In this document: in pieces, positions 26,641 through 34,545 of the stretch
How the letters are laid out: each line of letters starts with the position of its first letter
How positions within the stretch are numbered: position 1 is the first letter of the stretch
Assembly (NCBI RefSeq): GCF_002952775.1
Contig: NZ_CP025066.1
Coordinates: 2,790,001 to 2,854,000, forward strand
DNA: 64,000 nucleotides
Direction of reading: 5' to 3'
From: Halalkaliarchaeum desulfuricum
GTDB lineage: Archaea; Halobacteriota; Halobacteria; Halobacteriales; Haloferacaceae
Position numbers and translations under genes: made by a program
The notes under the pieces: generated by a model
What the model was told of the DNA's origin: nothing
The model's database searches: none
What the model saw: only the letters and a program-made list of their open reading frames with translations

Positions 26641-27669
26641 ATGTCCGATAAGGGATACTCGCGCCGACAGATTCTGGGGGCAATAGCAGGAGTCGGCGTA
26701 ACTGGTGTTACTGCCGGATTCGCCACGCGAGCCTACTTCCACGATCGAGAGATATTCACCGGGAACAGATTCCAGGCTGGCGCTCTCTCGCTCGAACTCG
26801 CCGGCGCTGGCGTCGAAGACGAAGACTCCGTGACCGACTTCCCGACCGAAAGCGACTTCGAGAACGGGGATACGGTCTCCGTTACGTTTCCCGAACTCGA
26901 GCCCGGCGACGAAGGCGTGTTCTCGACTGCGTATCGACTGTGTGAAAACCCCGGGCGCGTGTGGGTGCGCACTCACCTTATCGGGGCAGAAGAAACCGAA
27001 CTCGAGAACTATCTCGACGTCAGATTCGCTTCTCGTCCCGACTGTGAACCGCGCCCGGAAGGCGAAAAGGACATCCTCTTCGAAGGGACGCTCGGTGATT
27101 TTCACGGGACGTATTCCGGTGGCAAGCTACTGGAGTGTCGATACCTGGGGAAGATCGAACACGACGAGGACACGGGGGAGTTTTACTTCGACGACGAGGA
27201 CGAGGGTGCGGTGACGAGTCAGGATCCCCCGGTATTCGAGTTCACTCCGGACGGCGAGGATTCGGTGACGATCGAACTGACAAACGTGAAGACGAACGAC
27301 GACAGGGAGGTCATCGAGTTCGACTACGAGGTGACAGACGGCCCCGGCGTGTGCGAGGTCACGACTGTCGGCGGGGGTGATCCTCCCGGACCCAAACGAA
27401 AATACTACGTTTATGAGGGTTGCCGGAGTGTGGATTACGGACTGACGCCGCCGGATCACGACAAAACCGATGGCGTCTACGGGTTAAGCCACGTGGAGTT
27501 TTACGCCTGTGGCGGCTGCCACGGGTGTCCCCCGGGGTGTCTCGACCTCGAGTGGGTGTTCGACGACGATCCGCCCGAAGAGCTGCTGGACGATACGCTC
27601 GAACTGCAACTCGAGTTCCGCGCGATTCAGTGTCGACACCAGACCGAACCGAACAATCCCTGGAGCTAA
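26641..27669 (+). CDS. SipW-type secreted protein with inserted beta domain, second copy
   Basis: This 342-residue protein starts at ATG 26641 (MSDKGYSRRQILGAIAGVGV); an in-frame start at 26572 would add 23 unrelated residues. The signal boundary is FATRAYFHDREIFTGNRFQAG. Core motifs ELEPGDEGVFSTAYRLCENPGRVWV and LQLEFRAIQCRHQTE match the family. An insert from CRYLGKIEHDEDTGEFYFDD to HVEFYACGG resembles the one in the 24234 product. Cysteines are numerous (CGGCHGCPPGC near the end). It is followed closely by the signal peptidase gene, its likely processing enzyme. Confidence 0.82.
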   Translation: MSDKGYSRRQILGAIAGVGVTGVTAGFATRAYFHDREIFTGNRFQAGALSLELAGAGVEDEDSVTDFPTESDFENGDTVSVTFPELEPGDEGVFSTAYRLCENPGRVWVRTHLIGAEETELENYLDVRFASRPDCEPRPEGEKDILFEGTLGDFHGTYSGGKLLECRYLGKIEHDEDTGEFYFDDEDEGAVTSQDPPVFEFTPDGEDSVTIELTNVKTNDDREVIEFDYEVTDGPGVCEVTTVGGGDPPGPKRKYYVYEGCRSVDYGLTPPDHDKTDGVYGLSHVEFYACGGCHGCPPGCLDLEWVFDDDPPEELLDDTLELQLEFRAIQCRHQTEPNNPWS

Positions 27670-27771
27670 CATGCACCGACGAACCACCGCATCGATCGAC
27701 CACCGAACTCCGAAGCCCTCGATTGGTGGAACTCTCGGGACTGTCGAGCTTTGCAACTGGAGGTGTCACCC

Positions 27772-29238
27772 ATGTCGCTGACACGGCCAACCCTGCGCCA
27801 GGTCCTCAACATCGTGGGCTTGCTGCTTTTGCTCGCGATCGTGATCCCGTTCGTCATCTATGCTGTCCCCGGAATCATCGGCGCCGAGGGTGGCTACGTG
27901 GTGCTTTCTGGTAGTATGGAGCCCGCGATCAGCGTCGGCGACGTGGTGATCGTCGACGACGTCGAAGCCGAAGCTATCCAGGAGAACGACGTGATCACCT
28001 ACGTTCGGGGTGGCGAGGAGACGCCGACGACCCACCGCGTCGTCGAGGTACTTGAAGAGGATGGCCAACTCGCCTTCCGCACACAGGGTGATGCAAACGA
28101 CGAGCCGGATGCGACACCAGTGCCGGCAGAGCAGGTCAACGGCAAGGTTATTTTGACCTTCCCGTACATCGGCTACGTCGTCGAGTTCGCGAACACGCCG
28201 TACGGATTCGCTGCGCTGGTGGTCGTCCCGTTCCTGCTTTTGGTCATCTCGGAGCTGTACACCTTCTTCAAAGGGAAACGAGAAGAGATGTCCGAAACGC
28301 AGTCGGCGGACTCGCCGGAGGCTGCAGACGGACCCTCCGATGAGGCTGTAGATTCTTCCCCACCCGTTCCGGATGACGGAACGGCTGCTGCAGCCGCAGG
28401 CGACACCGGGGAGGACGGCGAAACTGACGACGATACGATCGCGATCACGCGTACCGATCTTCGCCTGTCGCTGTTGTTGCTCATCGGGATTGCGATCTAC
28501 TCGGGATGGATCGTGACGCTGATCCAGGAACCGTGGTCGTTCGCAGTTGCATTCGCCTCGGGGATCGGCGTGCTGCTGGTCGGTGGGATGTACTATCTCG
28601 CGGGCACACAGGAACTGCCCGCGGAGCCCGAAACTGGGAGTGTCCCGGACGATCCGGCGATGGATTCGGAGCAGTCTGATCCGTCGACGTCGATAGACAC
28701 CGGCGCCGGGATCGCCGCTAACGGGGCGTCTGACGGTGCTGGAGTTGCTACTGAGAGACAGGCTACCTCGCAAGGAAACACAGCCGCCTCCGACAGTCGA
28801 GTCATCTCCGGCACTCTGCGGTCGGAAACGCAGGAGTATCCCGAAGTCGTGGTCGACTCCTTCCGACAACTGGAAACGATGGCAACGACTGACGACGACT
28901 GGATCGTCGACGACGACGAAACGGGCGGATATCACCTCGTCCGGAACGGAACTATCTACAGCCGGTACGTGGAGCGTTCCCCGGATGCGGACGGGACTGA
29001 CAGTGATCCAGGTTCCCCAGACTCGTCGGAAGAAGTGTCGGAAGCAACCAATGGCGAGGAGCCGATTGATTTCTTAGAATCGGAATCGGAGTCGGAACTG
29101 GAACCGGAGTCGGAACTGGAGGAACCGGAGTCGGAACTGGAGGAACCGGCGGAGTCAAAAGGATCTGACTCGGCTGTAAATTCGGAAGAACCGAACGTAG
29201 ATCGAGAAAACAAGGAGGGTCGTCCCAATGCCAACTGA
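27772..29238 (+). CDS. SipW-like signal peptidase (S26B, ER/archaeal type) with long C-terminal region
   Basis: This is a 488-residue type I signal peptidase. The start at ATG 27772 has GGAGGTG six bases upstream; an in-frame TTG at 27751 is rejected. After one N-terminal helix come the catalytic serine motif VLSGSMEPAI and the THRVV motif, where His replaces the bacterial Lys. A second helix follows (GFAALVVVPFLLLVISELYTFF). The C-terminal half has two more helices and long acidic low-complexity linkers, ending in Glu/Pro/Ser repeats. Placed at the end of the array, it is the probable SipW-equivalent for its substrates. It overlaps the small gene at 29228 by 11 bases. Confidence 0.88.
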   Translation: MSLTRPTLRQVLNIVGLLLLLAIVIPFVIYAVPGIIGAEGGYVVLSGSMEPAISVGDVVIVDDVEAEAIQENDVITYVRGGEETPTTHRVVEVLEEDGQLAFRTQGDANDEPDATPVPAEQVNGKVILTFPYIGYVVEFANTPYGFAALVVVPFLLLVISELYTFFKGKREEMSETQSADSPEAADGPSDEAVDSSPPVPDDGTAAAAAGDTGEDGETDDDTIAITRTDLRLSLLLLIGIAIYSGWIVTLIQEPWSFAVAFASGIGVLLVGGMYYLAGTQELPAEPETGSVPDDPAMDSEQSDPSTSIDTGAGIAANGASDGAGVATERQATSQGNTAASDSRVISGTLRSETQEYPEVVVDSFRQLETMATTDDDWIVDDDETGGYHLVRNGTIYSRYVERSPDADGTDSDPGSPDSSEEVSEATNGEEPIDFLESESESELEPESELEEPESELEEPAESKGSDSAVNSEEPNVDRENKEGRPNAN

Positions 29239-29557
29239 CAGTCAGTCACGAAAAGTCGCCGTATTCGTTTTGGTTGTAACGATATTCTTCGCAGCACTCA
29301 CCGGCGGATTCGCCACTCACGCCGCGTTCACAGATAGCGGAACCGCCGCCGTGGAGTTCGGCGTTGCAGCGGTGAACTCCGGGACTGCGGCAATGAACGA
29401 CGAGACGACATCGGCGTTCGATTCACCGACCGTCCCATCTCAGACAGGGGATGATACGGGAGAAATGAGTCAGGAACTCCCAACCACTGCTGCCGCCGTT
29501 GGTTCCTTCGCCGGGGCTCGACTGCCAGCTATCTCGGATACCTCCCCACGCTTTTGA
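29228..29557 (+). CDS. small SipW-type exported protein coupled to the signal peptidase
   Basis: This 109-residue protein has a hydrophobic signal (KVAVFVLVVTIFFAALTGGFA) and a SipW-like boundary (THAAFTDSGTAAVEFGVAAV), but no twin arginine and no beta-sandwich markers. The short mature part is Ser/Thr/Ala-rich and probably disordered. The gene overlaps the end of the peptidase gene by 11 bases, implying translational coupling. It may be a minor or initiating subunit comparable in role to TapA, but that is speculation. Confidence 0.65.
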   Translation: MPTDSQSRKVAVFVLVVTIFFAALTGGFATHAAFTDSGTAAVEFGVAAVNSGTAAMNDETTSAFDSPTVPSQTGDDTGEMSQELPTTAAAVGSFAGARLPAISDTSPRF

Positions 29558-29843
29558 CTCGAATCGAGCAGTACTGTCCTTTCTGCCGAGCGTCCGAATT
29601 ATTGATCCAATAATTCATTGTTAAACTGAGTATATGTATGTGATAATGGTGGCGTTCGTGTTCGATTTGGATCGAAGCGATGGTGTCGGCAGTGTTTTGA
29701 CACCACCAAACGCGAGCGTGTCAAGTAAATATCTTGAGAGTTTCTTAGATTATCCATAAATTATCAAAAATGACCTGCTCTTGAACGGAGTATATATTAA
29801 ATAGTTGTCTTCCTAATGTGTCAGTACCGGGGGGTGAGTTCAC
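29558..29843. other. AT-rich intergenic region with three perfect hairpins
   Basis: There is no gene. GAATTATT/AATAATTC (29596-29616, 8 bp, 5-base loop), TTCGAT/ATCGAA (29661-29676, 6 bp, 4-base loop) and TGGTGTC/GACACCA (29681-29705, 7 bp, 11-base loop) are perfect inverted repeats. A TATA box (TATATATTAAAT, 29791-29802) serves the regulator at 29844. Confidence 0.55.
29791..29802 (+). promoter_or_regulatory. TATA box of the 29844 regulator
   Basis: TATATATTAAAT lies about 47 bases before the ATG. The leader would be roughly 20 bases and contains GGGGGGTGAG, a strong ribosome-binding site. Confidence 0.55.
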
Positions 29844-30449
29844 ATGGCATCCGGAACGGTAGAACAGTTATTGAGGGGGGAATCGCAGGAGTCAACGGAG
29901 ACTCCGAACCAGGACGTACTTTCGCGGAACGATATATTCGAGGTACTGCGAAACGAACGACGACGATTAGCGCTTCAATATCTCGAGGAGTGTGACACAA
30001 ACGCGGTACCACTGAACGAGGTAGTCGATTACGTGACGAGTCGGCAAACCGGTGAGTCGATGGATAATCTCGATTCGGGAAATCGGAAGGCCGTCTATAC
30101 GGCTCTCCGCCAATCTCATTTTCCGAAAATGGACAAAATCGGGGTCATCGATTACGATCCGCTCCGGGGAGAGGTTGAAATCACTGACGCCGCAAAGGAC
30201 GTTCAGATGTACCTGGAGTACGTCCCAGAAGACGAAATCCCGTGGCACGAGTATTATCTGGGGCTGACAGCCGTTACCGCTGCACTGGTTGCGGTAACGT
30301 GGCTCAGTATTTTCCCGTTTCATCAACTCTCCTGGCAGGTGGTTGCCGTGCTCATGGTCCTCCTTTTCGGCCTCTCTGCGGTGACACACACGTTTTACGC
30401 GAAACAAAACGAGATCCGCTTCGAGAACTTCTTTCGAGACGAACGGTGA
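29844..30449 (+). CDS. membrane-anchored winged-helix regulator (DUF7344-like), right copy
   Basis: This is a 201-residue relative of the 17666 product. The winged-helix domain (EVLRNERRRLALQYLEE...YTALRQSHFPKMDKIGVIDYD, about residues 32-115) is followed by an acidic segment and two membrane helices (about 137-180). The winged-helix region shows clear similarity to the left copy; flanking parts are more diverged. Together they bracket the SipW-type array, this one reading away from it. It is preceded by its own TATA box and a strong ribosome-binding site. Confidence 0.8.
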   Translation: MASGTVEQLLRGESQESTETPNQDVLSRNDIFEVLRNERRRLALQYLEECDTNAVPLNEVVDYVTSRQTGESMDNLDSGNRKAVYTALRQSHFPKMDKIGVIDYDPLRGEVEITDAAKDVQMYLEYVPEDEIPWHEYYLGLTAVTAALVAVTWLSIFPFHQLSWQVVAVLMVLLFGLSAVTHTFYAKQNEIRFENFFRDER

Positions 30450-30564
30450 GGAAAACACGAGATAAGACGTCTGTATCAGTCTGTGTTTCCCGAGATGGGA
30501 ACACACGATCCGGAACGCTCCTTGTACTCTTTTCCGCTCGTTTTTCACCACCGAACTGTATCTC

Positions 30565-30918
30565 TCAAAGAACTGCGATCCCCATCACGAACACGTTCCA
30601 CAGCGTCACCAACACCCCGAGCACGGCGAGCCCAAGCGGCACACCCACCCGATGGGGTGCCGGCACGACGCGCCAGAGCCCGTAACAGAGAACGAAAACG
30701 AGCATCTTCAGCCATATCATCGACGTGGTCCCGTATGCCCGGATCACGTCACCCACCACCGGCCCCGCCTCGACGACGTACTGCAACTGCAGTCCGATCG
30801 CGGTGGTCACGAGGTCGCCGATCCCGAAGAACACGACGGCGACGAGCCACAGAAACCGCTCGCTATCGAGCAGTAACTCGACGGAAGTCGGCTCACTCTG
30901 GCTCGTTTCGTACGCCAT
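30565..30918 (-). CDS. small integral membrane protein, DUF5658-like
   Basis: This is a protein of about 117 residues with three to four hydrophobic helices (FLWLVAVVFFGIGDLVTTAIG, then SMIWLKMLVFVLCYGLWRVV and LGLAVLGVLVTLWNVFVMGI). The pattern GDLVTTxIGLQ...EAGPVVGDVI resembles the haloarchaeal DUF5658 family as I remember it. The ATG at 30918 is chosen; a GTG at 30930 is also possible. Function unknown. Confidence 0.65.
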   Translation of the reverse strand: MAYETSQSEPTSVELLLDSERFLWLVAVVFFGIGDLVTTAIGLQLQYVVEAGPVVGDVIRAYGTTSMIWLKMLVFVLCYGLWRVVPAPHRVGVPLGLAVLGVLVTLWNVFVMGIAVL

Positions 30919-31019
30919 CCACACTGGCACTACGAACTGCTCCCTTATCGGTATGTGTTGCCTGAAAAGCGTTCGCGACGGGATCGGACAGTCTCGGACC
31001 GGCTACCTCTCGGGAGGCG

Positions 31020-32366
31020 CTACTCGTTTGCGTCCTCTTCGGCGTCCATCTTCGCCTTCTCGCGGGCGCTGGGATGCACCGACTCCTTGAACGGCACCTG
31101 GACGACCCGCGCCTCGACCGGCTCGCCCGGTTCCTCGGCGTACTCGTCTGGCAGGTGGACCAGATACTCGGTGCCCAAGTCGGTGCCGTCGACGGGCACG
31201 AATCCGAGCGCGATGTTCGTTTCCAGCTCCGGTGACCACCACGGCGAGGTGAGATACCCGACCTCGTCGCCCGTCTCGGGGTCAGCCACGAGCCAGAAGT
31301 CCGGCGCGTAGTCCCGGATCGGCTCGCCGCCCAGCTTCATGCCGACGAGTTCGTGGTTGAACGGCGGGTTCCCGGCCTCGATCTGCTCGCGCTGGCGCTC
31401 CAGTTCCTCCTTGCCGACGTAGTCGGCCTCCTTGTCGTCGGGCACCTGGTATGCCAGGTTCACCTGGAACGGCGACGTCTCGTGGTCCATGTCCTGGCCC
31501 CACGAGAGGATCCCCGCGGCGATCCGGCGATGATGGGCGGGCGCGATCACCTCGCCGTCGTAGGATTTCACGGCCTCGAGCACGGGGTTCCACACCGCCT
31601 CGGCGTTCTTCATGGAGTCTCTGACGTAGATCTCGAACCCCTTCTCGCCCGAAAAGCCCGTCTGACTCACGAGCACCGGACACCCGTTCACTTCGCCCTC
31701 CATCAGGCCGTAGTACGGGATGTCGTAGATCTGCTCGCCGAACAGGTCCTCCATCACGTCGGTCGACAGCGGCCCCTGGATCTGCATCGGGGAGACGTCG
31801 ATCTCGTCGATTTCGACGTCGAACCCTTTCTCGACGTTGACACCCTGGAGCCACTGCATCAGCGTCGAGTCCGAGATCGAAAACCAGAACTCGTCGTCGG
31901 CGAGGCGCAACAGCACCGGATCGTTCAGGATGCCGCCGTCCTGGTTACAGAGGATGGCGTATTTCCCGTGCATCGGTTCGATCTCGGTCGCGTCGCGGGT
32001 GATCACGTAGTTGACGAGCTCCTCCGCCTCCGGACCCTTGACCCGGATCTGGCGCTCGACGGCGACGTTCCACAGCGTCACGCGGTTGACCAACGCGTCG
32101 TACTCGGCCATCGCGCCACCCTCCTCCTCGGTGCGCATCCCGCGCGGGTGATACATCCGGTTGTAGACGGTTGCGCGCCAGCAGCCCTCCTCCACGGAGA
32201 GATGCCAGAACGGAGACTTTCGAACCCGCGTCGAGATCAACATCTCGATGCCGGGATCGCCAGACTGCCTGAGGTTCCGGGGGAGCGTTCGATCGGACTG
32301 GTCGACTGAGGGAACGTTCGGATGACTGCCGGATTCCGCCGGCGATTCCTTGTCAGACATTTCCAT
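31020..32366 (-). CDS. GcvT/DmdA-family folate-dependent aminomethyltransferase-like protein
   Basis: This is a 448-residue member of the aminomethyltransferase family, which uses tetrahydrofolate to accept or move one-carbon units (glycine-cleavage T protein, DMSP demethylase, dimethylglycine or sarcosine oxidase domains). Visible family features are TLWNVAVERQIRVKGPEAEELVNYV near residues 97-120, DVSPMQIQGPLS, QTGFSGEKGFEIYV and the C-terminal barrel (VGYLTSPWWSPELETNIALGFV). The N-terminal 80 residues are additional. No glycine-cleavage partners are adjacent, so a catabolic demethylase is as likely as a true GcvT. A minus-strand TATA-like element near 32381-32390 suits a leaderless start; ATGs at 32366 and 32360 are both possible. 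Confidence 0.8.
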   Translation of the reverse strand: MEMSDKESPAESGSHPNVPSVDQSDRTLPRNLRQSGDPGIEMLISTRVRKSPFWHLSVEEGCWRATVYNRMYHPRGMRTEEEGGAMAEYDALVNRVTLWNVAVERQIRVKGPEAEELVNYVITRDATEIEPMHGKYAILCNQDGGILNDPVLLRLADDEFWFSISDSTLMQWLQGVNVEKGFDVEIDEIDVSPMQIQGPLSTDVMEDLFGEQIYDIPYYGLMEGEVNGCPVLVSQTGFSGEKGFEIYVRDSMKNAEAVWNPVLEAVKSYDGEVIAPAHHRRIAAGILSWGQDMDHETSPFQVNLAYQVPDDKEADYVGKEELERQREQIEAGNPPFNHELVGMKLGGEPIRDYAPDFWLVADPETGDEVGYLTSPWWSPELETNIALGFVPVDGTDLGTEYLVHLPDEYAEEPGEPVEARVVQVPFKESVHPSAREKAKMDAEEDANE

Positions 32367-32425
32367 TATTTGGATGGGCTACTATAATGAAAATGCATCG
32401 GTGAAATCGAGTTTGTACTGTGACG

Positions 32426-32468
32426 GGCACACGACGAACAGCGGTGGATAGGCACACGACGAACAGCG
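32426..32468. repeat. 18-bp direct repeat, two copies 25 bases apart
   Basis: GGCACACGACGAACAGCG occurs at 32426-32443 and again at 32451-32468, between the methyltransferase and PNPOx-like genes. A GC-rich hairpin (CGCGAG/CTCGCG) follows near 32478-32492. Function unknown. Confidence 0.5.
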
Positions 32469-32521
32469 ACGGACGAGCGCGCGAGGGCTCGCGGGGGCGA
32501 TTGCCCGGACTGCGGTTGCGA

Positions 32522-32956
32522 CTACGGTTTCCCGGTACCGTACGCACGCCCGGAGAGCGTTTCGGGGACGAGTTCGTACAGTCTGTTCTCGCTGCCACCG
32601 TCGGAGCCACTCCAGAGTTCGCGGTCGAGCGGGAAGTCGGTGTTCTCGCGAAGCACCGCAAACGCCTCCCGCTGGTCGGATTCGGGAACCGATCGCAGTT
32701 TCCCCGTGGCGATCACGCTCTCGACGACCCTGTTCGGGTGTTTCGCATACACGATGAAACAGGCCAACGGCTCCTCGTCGATGAAGTCGGCTTTCCGACC
32801 CCGCTTCGACTTGCTGAGCTGGAACACGAACCGGTCCCCGTCGTACCCGTACGACACCGGGACCCCATAGGGCTCGTTGTCGTCCGCGAACGTGAGCACG
32901 CCGTCGTCCTCACGCCGCAGCACTTCCTCGATCGTCTCCTCGGAGAAACGCTCCAT
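32522..32956 (-). CDS. pyridoxamine 5'-phosphate oxidase-like flavin/cofactor-binding protein
   Basis: This is a 144-residue split-barrel protein of the PNPOx-like superfamily, with the typical start DDGVLTFADDNEPYGVPVSYGYDGDRFVF and later KRGRKADFIDEEPLACFIVY. The frame is open upstream to 33556, but that part overlaps the gene on the other strand. The ATG at 32956 gives the usual family length. Members bind FMN, F420 or haem; the substrate cannot be told. Confidence 0.8.
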   Translation of the reverse strand: MERFSEETIEEVLRREDDGVLTFADDNEPYGVPVSYGYDGDRFVFQLSKSKRGRKADFIDEEPLACFIVYAKHPNRVVESVIATGKLRSVPESDQREAFAVLRENTDFPLDRELWSGSDGGSENRLYELVPETLSGRAYGTGKP

Positions 32957-33070
32957 TTTGACGTCCTCGGCTGCACCTACGGGCGCCCGGAGTAATAAGC
33001 CTGGGTCGCCGGACGGTGGTCCACTGTCGGTTCGGGCCGGAATGCGATCGGTGCACAGTTCGGTAAACAG

Positions 33071-33084
33071 TTTATACCTATTAA
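33071..33084 (+). promoter_or_regulatory. TATA box of the 33107 gene
   Basis: TTTATACCTATTAA is centred about 30 bases before the ATG at 33107, giving a nearly leaderless message. It closely resembles the boxes before the two paralogs. Confidence 0.6.
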
Positions 33085-33106
33085 CCAGGGATCGGAACAC
33101 CCAGTA

Positions 33107-33976
33107 ATGGGGTTGGAACTCGGCGGGGTTCTGGGTCGGTTTCGCAATCCGGACTACACCGGAAATAATCGGTGTATTCCGTGTACACTTTTGAACCTCT
33201 ACGTCGCCGCACTCGTCGGGTTCACCATCGCGCTGGCCCAGCACCAACTCGTCGGGGCGACTGTGTTCGCCGTGCTCGCGCTTCTGGTGTACTTTCGGGG
33301 GTATCTGGTCCCCGGAATCCCGGCGCTGACGGCGGTGCCGAAAATCGTTCTCTCGCGGGTTCGACGATCCGAGAACAGGGACGAAACTGAATCGGAATCC
33401 GAGGGGGAATCCGAGGTGAAATCCCGGGAGGGGTCCCAGACGAAAGCGGGATCCGGCACCGAGGAACAGGAATCGACTTCGTTCGTGATGGAGCTCATCG
33501 CAGTGGACGTTCTCGAGCGACAGGGCGAACAGCTCGACCTCACTCGTAGTGCCCACACCGATTGGTGGAACCGGATTCGGACACTCGACCAGCGGGACTC
33601 CGTGCTCGAACCGCTCGCCCGACAGTACGGACTCGATCCGGATCGTGCATCGCTCGACTGGGTGGGGGAGTCACCGGTGCTGTCGGACGACGGACGGGCA
33701 CTCGAGGTGTGGCCCTCGGAGGCTGCACTCGTCGCCGACGTCGCCATGGAGTTGGTGCTCGCAGACCGAGTCGACTGGCACCAGTTCGACCGGGCCGAGC
33801 GCAACCTGCATCTCGAGATGTTCCGCAGGTTTCTGGAAGCGTGTCCGAACTGCGGGACAGCACTCCAGTCGCCGAGCGGATCCGGCCATCGTGCGGACGA
33901 CGCAGGGACGGACAGAAACGCAGCGCTCTCGATCGAGTGTCGCGACTGTGGAGCAACGATCCTGGAGAAGCGGTGA
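33107..33976 (+). CDS. haloarchaeal CxxC two-helix membrane protein with C-terminal zinc ribbon (paralog 2)
   Basis: This 289-residue protein shares with the 16728 product the N-terminal PDYTGNNRCIPCTLLN motif, two membrane helices, the YFRGYLVPGIPALT segment and a C-terminal cysteine pair set (CPNCG...CRDCG). The central region is a long Glu/Ser/Thr-rich linker followed by a poorly conserved acidic domain. The C-terminal ribbon has CPNC and CRDC separated by about 33 residues. It may be functionally linked to the paralog at 34546, which is transcribed towards it with one small gene between. Function unknown. Confidence 0.75.
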   Translation: MGLELGGVLGRFRNPDYTGNNRCIPCTLLNLYVAALVGFTIALAQHQLVGATVFAVLALLVYFRGYLVPGIPALTAVPKIVLSRVRRSENRDETESESEGESEVKSREGSQTKAGSGTEEQESTSFVMELIAVDVLERQGEQLDLTRSAHTDWWNRIRTLDQRDSVLEPLARQYGLDPDRASLDWVGESPVLSDDGRALEVWPSEAALVADVAMELVLADRVDWHQFDRAERNLHLEMFRRFLEACPNCGTALQSPSGSGHRADDAGTDRNAALSIECRDCGATILEKR

Positions 33977-34050
33977 GGCGTGCAGTTGCAGTGCTGGTGG
34001 GTGACTCGTCGGAACCCGGAACCCGTCCGCGTTCCGTTCCGGTCGGACTG

Positions 34051-34371
34051 TCAGTCGATCTCGCTGATCTCGATTCGTTCGCCGTCCTCGACGCGAATTC
34101 GATAGCCGTCGTGTGTGAACGTCACGACGACGCCTAACGGCTCCCCGCCCGGCGGATCGAACAGCGCGTCGAGTCCCTCCGGATCGATCGAATCCGACAG
34201 CGGACGTTGCCCGGAGATGTCCTGCCCGGATACCTCCTCGAGAAGGACGCTCACCGCGACCGAGATGGAATCGCCGGGAACGTCGGAAACGCTCCTGCTG
34301 TAGGTACTCATGTGCCCGTTCCCGTCGACCGACGACGGTGCTGAAAGATCGCTGTTCGACGTATTATTCAT
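34051..34371 (-). CDS. HalOD1 output-domain protein
   Basis: This 106-residue protein matches the haloarchaeal HalOD1 output domain: SISVAVSVLLEEVSGQDISG, then PLSDSIDPEGLDALFDPP, then VVVTFTHDGYRIRVEDGERI. HalOD1 domains are thought to act as signalling outputs, often in single-domain proteins or linked to receiver domains. It lies between two CxxC membrane-protein paralogs. A minus-strand TATA-like element (AATATAATTACG complement, near 34405-34416) precedes it. Confidence 0.8.
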   Translation of the reverse strand: MNNTSNSDLSAPSSVDGNGHMSTYSRSVSDVPGDSISVAVSVLLEEVSGQDISGQRPLSDSIDPEGLDALFDPPGGEPLGVVVTFTHDGYRIRVEDGERIEISEID

Positions 34372-34545
34372 ATGAGAGTACTGACAGTGCAGAACGATGC
34401 AACGTAATTATATTCCATCAGGGTGTCTTTACTGGATTAATTCGGCTACGGGAACAGGTACTTGCCCAATAAATGTTGTCTATTTTACCTCTTTCGCGCT
34501 TTCGACGACAGACGTTTTCGACAACAGGTGCGAGTTCACCCGAAG

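Noticed and set aside
27672-27781. 36-codon frame starting MHRRTT between 26641 and the signal peptidase
   Set aside because: No motif or coupling supports it. It overlaps the better-supported peptidase start and its ribosome-binding site.
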